Assembly: GCA_023213315.1 (NCBI GenBank) | Contig: JAKCPI010001655.1 | Coordinates: 1-64,000, forward strand | Source of the DNA: Euborellia annulipes | Taxonomy: Eukaryota > Arthropoda > Insecta > Dermaptera > Anisolabididae | Direction: 5' to 3' | Length of the DNA stretch: 64,000 nt | Shown: piece after piece, positions 10,325 to 21,602 of the stretch | How the letters are laid out: each line of letters begins with the position of its first letter | Numbering within the stretch: position 1 is the first letter of the stretch | Notes under the pieces: generated by a model | The model's database searches: none | What the model was told of the DNA's origin: nothing | What the model saw: only the letters and a program-made list of their open reading frames with translations | Position numbers and translations under genes: made by a program

Positions 10325-11386
10325 CAGGGGTTCCCAAACTTTGTCGGTTTCCGGCGCCCTTAATGTTCTGAGGCGCCCCATGTCAAATATCAGAGCAAGC
10401 CTTCTGTTACTACCTTCTCTTTTTCTTCATTTCAAATTCAGCGCAGCTTACAAAAACGTAAAATTCTGGTCAAACTTACGCTTTTTTTTTGGAATGGGTG
10501 CATAAGGTCCGAAGACCTATAATGACCAATAGTCACATGCAGCCAGGAAGAAAATAAAAACAAAAGGAGAAGCATAAAGGGGAAACTCAACTGCGGGAAC
10601 TGAGAAGATGCCTGTTGAGGTTAGACTTGAAAGTCTGAAGATTGTAGGTTTTGGGGAAGATAGACGCAGGGAGCTTGTTCTAATCACGGGAGGTCATGGG
10701 GACAAAGGAAGAATGAAATTGTTTTGTTCTGTTAGTCGTGATCTGAACAGCATAGGGATGCTGGGAAGATGCCTCTCTTGTGTTCCGTGAATATGTTGCA
10801 TTGGGCGGGATAAGTGATTTTAATTCGGCAGAGCATTGACCATGGTAATACCTGTAGAAGAGAGATAGTGCAGATACTCTTCTTCTATGATCTAGTGACT
10901 GTAGGGATGCAGTAAGGGTAGAATCACCTATCAGTCTAATTGCACGCCTCTGTATGGCTTCCAAGGAGGAGAGAGCGTCTTTCGACGCCCCTCGCCAAAG
11001 GTGGGAACAATATTCAAGACACGGCCGAATTTGGGCTTTATAGAGGATTAGGAGTTGTTGGGAGGAAAAGTAACGCTTCGTTTTGAATAGGAAACCCAAT
11101 TTCCTTGCGGTAGATTTTATCACAGAAGAGATGTGGGTGCTCCAGGAGAGATCAGATGTAACTGTCACTCCCAGAACAGAAAATGAATCTTTGAACTCGA
11201 GACTATTATTGCTGTAAATAAGGGGAGGGCAAATCCTATTTTTTTGTCTAGACGCTGGTTCGAGTAACATTTCATAAAGTAATAATATTATTAATATAGG
11301 AAAGTTTTCACGGCGGCCTAAGAGAACAGTCGCGGCGCCCCCCCCCCCTCCTCCCACCCCCACTGCGCACACTTTGATAAACACTG
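10325..11386. mobile_element. hAT-like nonautonomous element, about 1.06 kb, carrying a retrotransposon fragment
   Basis: The left terminus CAGGGGTTCCCAAACTTTGT and the right terminus (reverse complement CAGTGTTTATCAAAGTGTGC) are the degenerate inverted repeats typical of hAT elements. The flanks AGTGGAGT (10317-10324) and GGTGGAGT (11387-11394) match at 7 of 8 bases, the expected 8-bp duplication length. No hAT transposase is present. The interior is mostly an antisense non-LTR reverse-transcriptase tail. Confidence 0.7.
10587..11270 (-). pseudogene. C-terminal reverse-transcriptase region of a jockey-like non-LTR retrotransposon, decayed
   Basis: The minus strand encodes the region following the RT palm in jockey-type elements. 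Motifs include LGVTVTSDLSWSTHI, LLILYKAQIRPCLEYCSHLW, AIQRRAIRLIG and HRRRVSALSLFYRYYHGQCS. A premature TAG near 10686 falls at the position of a usually conserved Trp. Beyond it the frame continues (NKLPASIFP...FKSNLNRHL) to a stop at 10587, so the true C-terminus is present. The 5' part with the catalytic palm is missing. A 5' truncation is usual for such elements, but here both ends stop inside hAT-like sequence. Confidence 0.85.
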
Positions 11387-11394
11387 GGTGGAGT

Positions 11395-11578
11395 GAAGAA
11401 ATGACATTAAGAAGTACTAGCGTATGTTGATAGCCTAATTATACGTTAATACCTATCTTATTAATTTTTTTTTTAGAGATAAAGTTAATTAAGAATAATA
11501 AAAACACTAGGTGATATGTTTTAATATACTTATTTATCATTATAAAAAGTATTTTGACCCAGCATGACAATACAATTG
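11395..11578. other. AT-rich spacer
   Basis: Nothing recognised. Confidence 0.3.
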
Positions 11579-12679
11579 AAGGGCTTAGTGGAAGATAGCC
11601 ATAAGCCACCAAAACATTAGTTTCGAGATATTGACAAATTAAAATTTGACTCAAATGTGTAAATCAATCACTTAATTTAGAATAACTTTCTATATAAAAA
11701 TGAACAATTGTATGTCTTATAAAGCATATAGTAGAGAATGGAACATTAATTCGCCTTGGTTTAAGTTTTAAAAGCACTTACTGGTATAATGAAGAAGAAA
11801 ACGAAAATGGGCTTATGACTTTCTTCATCGGAAAAATGGCAATTTTTTGGCTTAAAAATGAGAATTTTCGAAAAAAAAAAAAAATTGATTCTAGAGTTTA
11901 TTAATCGCGTTTTTTTTTTTTTTTTAAAGGTCTTTTTCGGCAACTAAGGCCATTTAGACCACATCCCTATTTATTTCAAATGATTTGTAGTCGTGATTTT
12001 TTTATATAGTCAGTTAGAGTTAGAGTTTTATGCACAAATTGACATCAAATTTAGTCTGATCTGATTAGTCGTTCGGAATCTACAAGGGTTTAAACCTTCA
12101 AGTAAGAATTTTCCCACCGCGCGCTCTCACTCGGTAAAATGAAATATTAATAATAGGAAAAAATAAATGGTAATAATCTTTGGCTGAAGAACCATGCTTT
12201 CTAAACGTATATTCAGAATAATTATAGGTCTTAAAACACAAGAGTTATTCCTAATTGATTCAAATGATATTCTATCCAAGTGTTATTGTCAATATTAATA
12301 GTTCTATTAATTAATTATTCTATGGTTATCAAATCAGAGTAAAAGATAGAGTTGTAACTGGTGCTTATTGGGTGCCAAGAATCATAACTATCAGTAACAA
12401 AAGAATCAGACTTCATTTTCAGCTCCCTTATTCATAGAAGTAGTTTAAACACGAAAAAAATTTCATTCACTCCAGATTTCGACGCATTTTGCTGTGGCTT
12501 ATGACATCTTACTTCTCAAATTCTTACTAGTGGCAAGTAAAGAACTGCACTATTATGTGAACAACATTTTAAATTCAAGGAACTTTTTGTGTGAAGAGGG
12601 ATATTAAAGACTGCAATGGCATGAATATCTCAAAAATGACAAAATGGTGGCTTATGACTATCTTCCTCTAAGCCCTTAA
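11579..12679. mobile_element. TIR element, about 1.1 kb
   Basis: The ends are inverted: AAGGGCTTAGTGGAAGATAG on the left and, reverse-complemented, TTAAGGGCTTAGAGGAAGAT on the right, both followed by a CATAAGCCACCA block. A second, rearranged copy lies at 42646-43614, and both share the internal ACTGGTGCTT(A/G)TTGGGTGCC block. No transposase frame survives. A reverse-strand fragment of the 338-bp tandem repeat lies at about 12044-12145. Confidence 0.6.
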
Positions 12680-12828
12680 ATTACTAAAAGTTTTTGATTT
12701 TTTTATATCTGGTCTTCTCTGCTTTTGATTTGCTTTGTATTCCGCGCTCTCGAATCAAACACATGTAATTGGACATAGTGGTCTGTATGTTGTTTGTGTT
12801 TTTAAATAAATAAATAATTTATTTAAGG

Positions 12829-12985
12829 TTTTTTTTTTAGGCCATTTAGACCCTAACCCTATTTATTTCAAATGATTGTTAGCCCAATTCAAATGAAATA
12901 AATTTATCTCGCTCGGGAGCGGAAGTGAAGCCGACACCCTAGGCACGAGAAGCTAATTAATGTCTTCTCTGTGCCACGGGTCAGA
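12829..12985 (-). mobile_element. SINE-B-like fragment
   Basis: It has the GGCCATTTAGACCC body, an AATTCAAATGAAATAAATTT block and GGGAGCGGAAGTGAAGCC near the head, ending in CACGGGTCAGAGGCAC. Related fragments lie at 11930-11995, 18588-18705 and 39715-39800. Confidence 0.5.
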
Positions 12986-12999
12986 GGCACCTATAGGAA

Positions 13000-13601
13000 T
13001 TAGTTACCATTATATTTTGTTAACCAAAGGTCAGCATTCATTTAATAAGTAAGAGTCACTAACCCTGTTTTGTTGTTTTATTAAACATAGAAAAATAAAT
13101 ATATTTTTTTTTTTATTTGTATGTTAAGTAAATCAGATATTAATTACTAAATGAAAAAATAAACTAAAAAAAAAATAAAATGATAATTAGAGCTTTGACT
13201 AAATGATAATAATCAAGAGTGACAATCAACATAAAAGAGAAAATAAATACCGAGTGACAACTTGAAGAAGATGCGTCAGAGGGAGAAAAAAAATATAATT
13301 TAAATAAATAAATAAACCCCCGGTCGGTACAATTAACTAATTAATACGTAGAAAGGGCAATAAATTAATCTCTTCAGTTAAGAGTGTCAGACCTGACAAG
13401 TTTTAGTTATTTTGAGGAGTAGCTTTCATGGAATAATATTCTGAGGTGGATTCCTGTTTCTTTCCTCAGGACGAGGCGTTAGATAATTTTTTGCCATGAG
13501 ATGGATTTGAACTCGAGTTGTTTTCTTAAGCTTAGATGACTTATCGACTAGACTCCAATCTCCTCCTCGAAATAAATAAATAAACACCACAAAAATTCTT
13601 T
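13000..13601. other. Non-coding AT-rich stretch
   Basis: Long A/T runs and short A-rich repeats. No gene or terminus is recognised. Confidence 0.4.
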
Positions 13602-14260
13602 TTTACTTTCTCTTACCTCTATATAGGTCAATATAGAGAGAGAGAAAGTATTGGTTTCATGTCAAAAATTTGATGTCGAGATTTTGATGGATATACACTT
13701 TTTGAGGTCCCCTGAATAAAAAAAAAGTGGTTTTCGAGACATGCTCTGTCTGTCTGGGTGTGTGAACAAAATATCTCAAGAACGAAAAAGAGCTAGGAGG
13801 TTGAAATTTTATATTTAAGTTAGGCACCCCCATGGGACGTGACACGAATCTTTTGAATCAACATCGACCAAAGGGTACTAGTACTTTACTGATGCACTTT
13901 TTCAGTTTTTTTCGATTTTCTCTAAATTTGCTCCAACGATTTTTTTTAAAAATTCAAAAATCAATTATTTTTTAGATGCTCTTTCAAATGTATATTCTCA
14001 TTTTGTGATTGAAATCTTCTGAAGACCACTTTACTCTTGTATAACATAGAAAAGATAGAAGTGGTTTCTATGGTAACAAAATATAAATATTTTCCCATAC
14101 TTATAAATTTTACATCTTGAAAATCCAATATACTGTACTGTCGGAAACTAAATATATGTCGACACAAAAAATCTGGTGTGAAAACACAGTACACAACTTT
14201 TGATTACCGAACGTAAGAGAAAGTTGTGTGCTGTGCGACAGTCACACCAGATTTTTTTAA
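13602..14260 (+). repeat. Family A copy A7, full length, forward
   Basis: It starts TTACTTTCTCTTACCTCTAT with its hairpin and ends at GTCACACCAGA. All the internal blocks are present. It is a good reference copy of the standard length, about 650 bp. Confidence 0.85.
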
Positions 14261-14999
14261 AGTTTGTTTTGATGTTAATTAATTAATTAATTTATTTATG
14301 AATTTGCCAAATTTCATTCTCATCTGGTTCCAGAGATATAAACAAATTAAAAAGTTACGTATAGAGGGCGACACAAGTGTCTGTTCGAGAGGGAGCCTTC
14401 AGCTTAGGCAACCAAAATGCTTGGCCGTCATATGAGTTGTCTTAAAAGTATTTCCACTTCAGTTGCTTTAAAAATAAAATGATTTTCATTTAAAAATATT
14501 TGTTTGGTTGACTAAACTCAAGGCCTGTATAAAAAATTTGGTGGGTTCACCAACACCACAATCCTTTAACCTAAAATTTTAAAACTTTCTAATCCCTGCT
14601 TTGACATCAGCTCTTAAGTTCCTTGAAGACGAATTTTTCAGTAACGAAATTTCATTTGGTCTCAGATTCCAAATTTTGTTGTTTTGTATCCGACCTTGAA
14701 AATTCGAGAGAATATAAATTTTTTATTTTTTTTTCTTGAAGTTCTCTGATTTTTTCTTTCAATTTTATTTTTCGTCATCGATCCCGCCGGGGTGGGCTAA
14801 GGTGCTATACAAAGTTTAATAAATCATAGGTGATGACGTTTGTCAATATCAATACCATTATTTTTAATTAACAACTCACCTAAATAATAAGTGACCTTGT
14901 TTATTAAAAACTAACACGATAACAGCTTTATCAAAAGCATTCATTATTTCTATAAATTGAATCGTCTCGTTCCATAACTGCCGACGTTTATCCATTTAT
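14261..14999. other. Non-coding stretch, nothing recognised
   Basis: AT-rich with two short GC islands (near 14355-14400 and 14780-14805). No open exon with plausible splice sites was found. Confidence 0.35.
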
Positions 15000-15413
15000 A
15001 CTTTCTCTTACTTATATATATAGTGAGAATGTATTGGATTCATGTCAAAAATTGGATGTCGAGATTTTGATGGATTTGAGGTCCCCTGTATCCAAAAAAG
15101 TGGTTTTCGCGGTCTTTTAAAGCTTGAAGGAATTGAACTATGAGGCTGAAATTTTATATATAAGTTAAACACCCCCGGGACCGGAAAAATAAGCTTTTAT
15201 TCAAAATCGGCCAAAGAGTACTAGTACTTTACTGATTTACTTTTTCAGTTTTTTCCGATTTTCTCAAAATTCGCTCTAACGATTTTGATTAAAATTCAAA
15301 AATCAATTAGCTTATTTTTTAGATGCTCTTTAAAATGTTTATTCCCCATTTTGCTCTCAAAATTGTTTGAAGCACACTTTACTCTTGCACTTCATAGGAA
15401 AGATAGGAGAATA
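15000..15413 (+). repeat. Family A copy A8, 3'-truncated
   Basis: It runs from the 5' hairpin (ACTTTCTCTTACTTATATAT) through the internal blocks and breaks off after CATAGGAAAGATAGGAGAA. Confidence 0.8.
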
Positions 15414-15655
15414 ACCCTGTATAGTTTTTATTTTTATTTTTGACGTGACAACGTCTTACAAATCATGTGTCTATAGAGGCAGGTTAGAGGGGCATGCACG
15501 AAAAAGTTTATCGGCTTTAATAACTCTTCTGTCTTAAGAGATATAATTATGGGAAATATACGGTTAGAAAGAATGAGGTTTCAGCTAAAGATTTCACCAT
15601 TTATTTTTTTCCTACCATTTTATTTTACCGTGCTGCGGTAAATTCTAATTTGAAA

Positions 15656-16480
15656 GTTTAAACCCCTGTAGATTCCGAACGGCTAATCAGATCAGACTAA
15701 ATGGGATGTCATTTGGTGCAGAAAGAAAACCTCTAATAGAATAAATAAAAAAATCCCGAGTAATTAACTCCAAAATTAGTTTTTTTTCTCGAAAAACCTC
15801 ATTTTTTAGGCAAAAAAATATCGAAAAATAGCCCTATTTATGTAACGCCTAGCTACTTGACCGTAAAAGCTACATTAAATCTAAATATAGTTTTAGAAAG
15901 AGTGGTCCAATGCCCAGAGGTAATTTTTTCATTTTTTTGATATGACGTCATTTTACCGCATGAGAGCACTCGGCGGGATTTCGTTTTTCGAAATTTTAAA
16001 CCCCTGTAGATTCCGAACGGCTAATCAGATCTGACTAAATGGGATATCATTTGGTGCAGAAAGAAAACCTCTAATAGAATAAATAAAAAAAATCCCGAGT
16101 AATTAACTCCAAAATTAGTTTTTTTCTCGAAAAACCTCATTTTTTAGGCAAAAAAATATCGAAAAATAGCCCTATTTATGTAACGCCTAGCTACTTGACC
16201 GTAAAAGCTACATTAAATCTAAATATAGTTTTAGAAAGAGTGGTCCAATGCCCAGAGGTAATTTTTTCATTTTTTTGATATGACGTCATTTTACCGCATG
16301 AGAGCACTTGGCGGGATTTCGTTTTTCGAAATTTTAAACCCCTGTAGATTCCGAACGGCTAATCAGATTAGACTAAATGAAATGTCATTTGGTGCAGAGA
16401 GAAAACCTCTAATAGAATAAATAAAAAAATCCCGAGTAATTAACTCCAAAATTAGTTTTTTTCTCGAAAAACCTCATTTT
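15656..16480. repeat. Tandem repeat, 338-bp unit, about 2.5 copies
   Basis: CCCCTGTAGATTCCGAACGG starts at 15663, 16001 and 16339, which gives an exact 338-bp period. The copies differ by only a few bases, so the duplication is recent or homogenised. Each unit contains ATATGACGTCATTTTACCGC. A part-copy in reverse lies near 12044-12145. Confidence 0.9.
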
Positions 16481-17341
16481 TTAAGAATATGTCGCCCTTA
16501 ATGGATAAAAGTTTGGCCACACCTGTCATATATTGTTTCAATGAAAATGTTTGAACATGTTTATTTATGAAAACAAACTACTAGTAAAAAAAAAAAAAAA
16601 ACAATACTTTCTCTCTTTATATTTCAATATAGGTAAGAGAAAAATAAATTTTTTTGAAGTCAAGCAAAAGACGTTGTCACGTTAAAAAGCCACCGGCTGT
16701 GTAGAAGACACAGCCAACACCTAATTTCTTAGAAGGTTTTTAATATTACTATTAAATCACAATAAGGTCTCTAAACAAAAACGTTAACCTTTAACATCAT
16801 TCATTTTAACATCTCTTTGCCTAAAATTTCTATTCTGTAAGCAAAAACTTTAAAGCAAAAGCGTTACATTTAGTCAATAGTGTTAAAAATTAATGTCATG
16901 TCTAGGGGTGCCTTTATTATTTTAACGCCGTAAATAATGCATAAAAATGTCGTCTTTAACCTAAAAAGTAAGGTTATTATTTTGACAGCTTTGAGATAAA
17001 AGCATCATGTTTAACGTCTTGGTTTAGATAATAGCATTTTTTAACGCTGATGTTAATACTTCACTTTTTAACACCCATTTGTTGATGTTAAATTTTAAAG
17101 TCTGTTTTTAGAGAAGAGACCTGACTGAATATTGATTAATTTCTATTAAAAATATTTTACAATTCCAATGGTCTTTTGATTACATTTGTCCTTTTATATA
17201 ATAATTACTAAAACTCTTTGGCCGATTTTATTCCAAACTTTCGTGTCGCATGCGACGAGTTAACTAACAACTCCTGGCTTTTTTCGTTACACGCATAGAA
17301 GCCCATTTTTTGACACCGATTGCAATACTTTCTTATAATAT
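16481..17341. other. Non-coding stretch with a family A end fragment
   Basis: At 16603-16640 lies an isolated family A terminal hairpin (ACTTTCTCTCTTTATATTTC...GGTAAGAGAAA). The rest is AT-rich with no gene seen. Confidence 0.45.
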
Positions 17342-17883
17342 AAAAGTCAGGTGTGATTACTGATAGCAAAGCTCACAACTTTGACATTCGAAAGCTGTGT
17401 GACTAGTGTCACACCAGATTTATTTTGTATCGAAATATATTTATTTACCGAGGGCATATTAAAACCCAAAAGGTAAAATGTCTTTTAGAGAAAAATATTT
17501 ATATTCTATTGCTATCTTTCCTATGAAGTACATGAATAAAGTGTGCTTCAAACAATTTGAGAGGAATATTAGAATATACATTTTAAAGAACACCTAAAAA
17601 ATAATTGAATTATGACGAATTTTAACCAAAATCGTTAGACCAGGTTTTGAGAAAATCAAAAGAAAAACTCAAAAAGTACATCAGTAAAGTACTAGTACTC
17701 TTTAACCAATTTTATTTAAAATTTTCTTGTTGTTTACCAAAAAGAAATCTAGTTTAAATATTAAATTTCAATCTCTTAGTTTTTTCGTATTTTGTTCAAA
17801 GACAACGGAACTCATAAACGTGTATTTCCATTCAATCGCAATACTTTCTCTCTATATATTAATATAAGAGAAATTAAATCAAC
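17342..17883 (-). repeat. Family A copy A9, diverged, reverse
   Basis: It begins with a mutated end TCAGGTGTGATTACTGATAG and ends ATACTTTCTCTCTATATATT. It lacks parts of the interior, is clearly older than most copies, and has lost the (GT)n block. Confidence 0.7.
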
Positions 17884-17962
17884 ATTGTTAAACTTCTCTT
17901 TCAGGTAAATTAAAATCCTATCGAAAATTGATCAAATGGAAATACCTACCAAGTTTTGTATT

Positions 17963-18573
17963 ACTTTCTCTTACTTCTATATATATGTGTTAATAAAGTA
18001 TTGAATTCATGTCAAAAATTCGATGTCGAGATTTTTTGATGGATACGTTTGAGGTCCCCTGAATCCAAAAAAGTGGTTTTCGCTACATGGTCTGTCTGAA
18101 CAAAATATCTCAAGAACAGAAAGAGCTAAGAGATTGAAATTTTATATTTAAGTTAGGCACCCCTCTGGGACGTGACACGAAACTTGTGAACAAAATTAAC
18201 CAAAGAGTACTGGTACTTTACTGATGTAATTTTTCAGTTTTGTTTGATTTTCTCAAAATTCACTCCAATGATTTTTTTTTAAATTCAAAAATCAATTATT
18301 TTTTAGATGCTCTTTAAAATGTATATTCTCATTTCGCCATTGAAATCTTCTGAAGACCACTTTACTCTTGTATTTCATAGGAAAGATAGGATAAATGGTT
18401 GCCATGGTAACTAAATATAAATTTTACATCTTGAATTCAAATGTCTCGTAGTGTCGGAGCCTAAATATATGTCCTCACAAAAAAACTGGTATGACAAGCA
18501 CAGTACACAACTTTCTCTTGCCGAAGAGTGAGAGAAAGTTGTGTACTGTGCGACCAGTCACACCAGATTTTTT
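17963..18573 (+). repeat. Family A copy A10, forward
   Basis: It is nearly complete: a degenerate 5' hairpin near 17963, all internal blocks, and the terminal hairpin ending GTCACACCAGA at 18569. Confidence 0.8.
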
Positions 18574-18587
18574 TAAAAATTGTTTTA

Positions 18588-18705
18588 AGGTCTCTTTCGA
18601 CACCTGAAGCCATTTAGACCCCATTTCTATTTATCCCAATTTAAATGAAATAAATTTTCTCTCTTGGGATGGGAAGCGAACCCGGGAGCCCAGGCACTAC
18701 CTATG
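18588..18705. mobile_element. SINE-B-like fragment
   Basis: AAGGTCTCTTTCGACACCTG, GCCATTTAGACCCC and AATTTAAATGAAATAAATTT match the SINE-B-like fragment at 12829-12985. Confidence 0.5.
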
Positions 18706-19309
18706 AAATTTTTTAATAAACCCTAAACTCATCTCTAGAAAAATAGAGTCATTTTTTTCTTCTAAACAATCCTTTTTCCTCTTCACTATTAGAAAAAAAT
18801 ATTTTTTTTTTTTGATAAATAATCAATCAAATAATAGAGAAATATTTTATTATTCATCACGTTTTTTTTATATATTATAGATCACTAAATTAGCATAATG
18901 ATTTTATATTTCTACTATTATATCAATACAATGACGATCACAAAAACGATATGTAGCAGTGTTAGCATTTCAATGTTCCCCTTGTTTGATTAAATCTTCC
19001 TCAACGTGAATATTACTCCTCCTCTACGTTGATGTGTTGTATAATATTGATTCCACCTTCTCTAGTCAAATCTTAAATAGAATTGTATGACTAATGTTGA
19101 GAATTATCATATATTTCACGACCAAGGCTATTCTATTATCTCTTTTTTATTATTATTTATTACTTTGTCTATTATCAGAGTCTTTCACGCTGACTTTTCA
19201 CTATGATTATATTTCTTCTACCTCGTAGTACCTAACACAAACAAGCAATTATATTTTTACTTAAAAATTTTATACTTCACAATTTTTAAAAATTCCTTTT
19301 CAAAAAAAG
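18706..19309. other. AT-rich stretch, nothing recognised
   Basis: No exon or repeat terminus was seen. Confidence 0.35.
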
Positions 19310-19492
19310 AAAGGTATGGTAAGGACACAGATAAACCACGATAAAATTGGTATATATAATTCACAAAAAGTGAAATAAAAAGATAAATAAAGGCATAAAT
19401 TTATTGACCTTTCGGCTAAGCCATCTTCATCTTCTTTTTGTGATTTATATATACCAATTTTATCGTGGTTTATCAGTGTCCTCACCATAGCT
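19310..19492. repeat. Inverted repeat with a hammerhead-like remnant
   Basis: The arms share CCACGATAAAATTGGTATAT and its reverse complement around a centre near 19400. The minus strand at 19401-19435 reads GATGAAGA, a GGCTTAGCC stem, then GAAAG and GTC. This is a hammerhead order with the first core C and the stem III base changed. Confidence 0.6.
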
Positions 19493-19729
19493 CTTTTTTG
19501 AAAAATGAATTTAAAATAATCAGGACTGCGCCATTATTTAATAATTTTTAAAAAGTCGAATTTCTACTGTTATATTATGATTTATGAAAAACAAAAAAAA
19601 AATTAAATAATAAAATTATCCACTAGGTTATATGTTGTAAAATATTTTGCATATGAATATGTTGCAAAATATTTATAATTAATAAATACAGTATTTTGCA
19701 ACATTTGCATATTTAATTTTAATTTTAAA

Positions 19730-20685
19730 AAAAATCTGGTGTGACTCGCACAGCACACAACTTTCTCTTACCTTCGGTAATCGAAAGTTGTGTTCTGTGC
19801 TTATCACACCAGATTTTTCGTGTCGACATATATATTTAATTTCCGCCGATATATAATATTTGAATTCAAGATGTAAAATTTTTTTTTTTTTTTTTTAAAC
19901 ATTCACACCTGGCAAAATGCCTTACTGTGGCAATGCCATTAAAAAGAAGAAGAAGAAGAAGTAAACATTCACACTTTTTTCTCATTCACACTCACACACA
20001 TATTCACACAGTCTTTTCGGCAACTTAGGCCATTTAAGACTTTGACGATAACCGTTGTTAGAGAATATTATCTATTGTGGGGTCAGGCATTTCTATTTAA
20101 GCCATCTGGTATCCAAATGGCTTAAATAAAATCATCGGACTGCCTGGGTCCGAACCCGCGACGTTTGGTATAGGAGGTAGGCACGCTACCTACTACGCCA
20201 AACTCGGGGGCTATGTAAAATTTATAAGTATGGGAAAATATTTATATTTTGTTACCATGGCAACCATTTCTCTTATCCTTCCTATGAGGTCTCCAGAATA
20301 TTTCAATGGCAAAATGAGAATATACATTTTAAAGAGCATCTAAAAAATAATTGATTTTTAATTTTAATCAAAATCGTTGGAGCGAATTTTTTAAAATCGA
20401 AAAAAAACTGAAAAACTACTAAACTCAGTAGGCCTACTTAAATATAAAATTTCAACCTCGTAGCTCAATTCCTTCATGCTTAAAATTGAACACACACCAG
20501 ACACCCCCCCCCCCCACATACACAGACACACAGACAAGCAGACAGACCATGTCGCGAAAACCACTTTTTTGGATTCAGGGGACCTCAAAACGTATATCGA
20601 TCAAAATCTCGACATCGAATTTTTGACATAAATCCAATACTTTCTCTCTCTATATATTAACGTATTTTTAGAGGTAAGAGAAAGT
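19730..20685 (-). repeat. Family A copy A11, reverse, split by a SINE
   Basis: Left hairpin from 19733, right hairpin ending GAGGTAAGAGAAAGT near 20684. The SINE inside (19882-20212) has an 11-bp duplication, ATGTAAAATTT, at 19871-19881 and 20213-20223. Confidence 0.8.
19882..20212 (-). mobile_element. tRNA-derived SINE (family S) with internal extra segment
   Basis: Head with box B GCGGGTTCGGACCCAGG, body and T-run as in the other family S copies. Between the tail and body lies about 80 bp of extra sequence with an (AAG)n tract, flanked by repeated AACATTCACAC words, suggesting a nested insertion or tail duplication. Confidence 0.75.
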
Positions 20686-21447
20686 GATATAATTTTAGAA
20701 TAAACCCTAAATGGCCGCAGGAGCCGAGAGTGCAAATTAAAAAAAAATTATTTTGAAATTGTTATCTCAGAGATCAAAAATGTTATTTAATATTAATTTT
20801 ATAAATCAAGTGAAGGGATGGTCAGCAGCTAAATAATATTTTTTTTTTTAACACTCACACTTTTTTCCCATTCACATTCTTATTTAAGTCAAATAATTGA
20901 AATCCTGTCAATACCCAGAAACGTTTCGGTGCATTTATTTATACATGCTCCATCCTCGTTTTCTTTTGTTCATTACTATTTCAGAATTAAAATTACATGT
21001 TAAATTTATGTTTTAAATATCATACTATTTATATTTCACAATAATTATTTAGCAGCTTATTATAATAATTATAACAAATTGTCAAAAGTAAGTGTATTTG
21101 CTGCACGAAAGGAAAATTATTAATACCTGCTATTGATCAGTAAATTGAGTTTTTTTTGTTCAAAAAATGAATTAAAACTCATAAAAGAAAATCGACTATT
21201 TCACTAGTTATAGGCCTATGGGGTATGTAAAATTTTCAAACCCTTCTACGAATAACTTATAAAGGAGTTTTTGATTCATGATCCAAGGGCTATTGAAATC
21301 ACTTGTTGGAAAATTTCTTCAAAAGAAGCTCTAACCATACGCTGCGAGTGCTTGTTTATTTTCCCAATTAAATTGGTGTTAACCCTCTCCCCATAGACGA
21401 AGTTGCCACTTACTTGTATCAGGCAAGAGAGAGGATGTGGTTGGACA
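20686..21447. other. Spacer before the putative IR first exon
   Basis: AT-rich, with a short family S tail fragment near 20839-20885. Sequence from about 21270 becomes less AT-rich toward the putative start codon and could be 5' UTR. No promoter element could be assigned. Confidence 0.35.
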
Positions 21448-21602
21448 ATGTCGCTGGCTGTCACTAGACAACTGACTGTCTTTTGTCTCTTATTTAATAA
21501 TCTATTGGCCATCAGTGATGTCAGAGCTGTCAGTGTCAGGGATCCCCTCCGTCCTACCCACAAAGCCGACGGGCCTTCAGACGCCGCTAATCACGTTACT
21601 AG
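21448..21602 (+). CDS. Putative first coding exon of the ionotropic receptor (signal peptide)
   Basis: The exon opens with an ATG followed by a secretory-type leader (basic start, then VFCLLFNNLLAISDVRA) and gives 51 codons, ending in phase 2 at ACTAG|GTGAGG, a near-consensus donor. It is GC-richer than its surroundings, like the downstream IR exons. IR-family receptors normally begin with a cleaved signal peptide, so it fits as the N-terminus of the receptor whose certain exons lie at 41.6-52.8 kb. Assignment rests on strand, splice phase and composition, not on homology. A chance open frame or a separate short secreted protein remains possible. The minus strand is also open here but has no supporting features. 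Confidence 0.45.

Noticed and set aside
15656..16480. CRISPR-like array
   Set aside because: The 338-bp units are contiguous and near-identical with no repeat-spacer pattern, and the window is eukaryotic.
21276..21563. Minus-strand 95-codon open frame
   Set aside because: No motif was recognised, and it overlaps the plus-strand frame with a signal peptide and a strong donor. I could not exclude it fully.
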